Assembly (NCBI GenBank): GCA_029857855.1
Contig: JAOUGG010000205.1
Location: forward strand, 1-5,773
Length of the DNA stretch: 5,773 nucleotides
Direction of reading: 5' to 3'
Source of the DNA: Acidimicrobiia bacterium
GTDB taxonomy: Bacteria; Actinomycetota; Acidimicrobiia; Acidimicrobiales; SZUA-35
The notes beneath the pieces were generated by a model. The model did not search any database. It was not told the DNA's origin and was given only the letters and a program-made list of their open reading frames with translations. The translations under genes were made by a program, and so were the position numbers. Shown one piece after another: positions 5,769-5,773 of this stretch. Numbering within the stretch: position 1 is the stretch's first letter; every line of letters starts with the position of its first letter.

Positions 5769-5773
5769 GCTTG

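Overview
The window looks like chromosomal DNA of a high-GC actinobacterium. GC-ending codons dominate, GTG/TTG starts occur, TANNNT -10 boxes lie close to start codons (leaderless-type), and an ECF-like sigma factor is coupled to a large single-pass membrane protein. The kinase, P450 and TetR sequences recall Acidimicrobiia-type genomes, but that is an impression from sequence style. No database comparison was possible.

Layout. Left block (about 1-1876, minus strand): the N-terminal part of a serine/threonine protein kinase running off the left edge, then a cytochrome P450 and a TetR-family regulator upstream of it. All three carry lesions. The kinase frame has no ATG/GTG/TTG between its upstream in-frame stop and the glycine-rich loop. 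The P450 is frameshifted near 1316, its N-terminus is fused to TetR sequence, and it has no intact haem-thiolate loop. The TetR gene is frameshifted in its helix-turn-helix region and lacks its ligand-binding domain. Centre (1942-3332, plus strand): an intact PIG-L/LmbE-family zinc deacetylase, divergent from the TetR remnant, then an intact 171-residue multi-pass membrane protein with its own ribosome binding site. Right block (3350-5773, minus strand): an ECF-like sigma factor with a good region 4 but almost no region 2, overlapping by ATGA a 662-residue protein. That protein has a short cytoplasmic N-terminus, one membrane helix and a large Cys-containing exported domain with propeller-like segments. 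A GC-rich hairpin covers the convergent gene ends at 3323-3359.

How the genes relate. The sigma gene and the 662-residue gene form a translationally coupled pair, so the membrane protein probably acts as the sigma factor's anti-sigma or sensor partner. The TetR-P450 pair was probably once a regulated oxidation gene pair divergent from the deacetylase. It now appears to be decaying or to be badly assembled. No mobile element, CRISPR array, tRNA or rRNA gene was seen. The main point of interest is the clustering of lesions in the kinase-P450-TetR block and at the sigma start, while the three genes between and beside them are clean. I do not see convincing evidence for a wholly new system.
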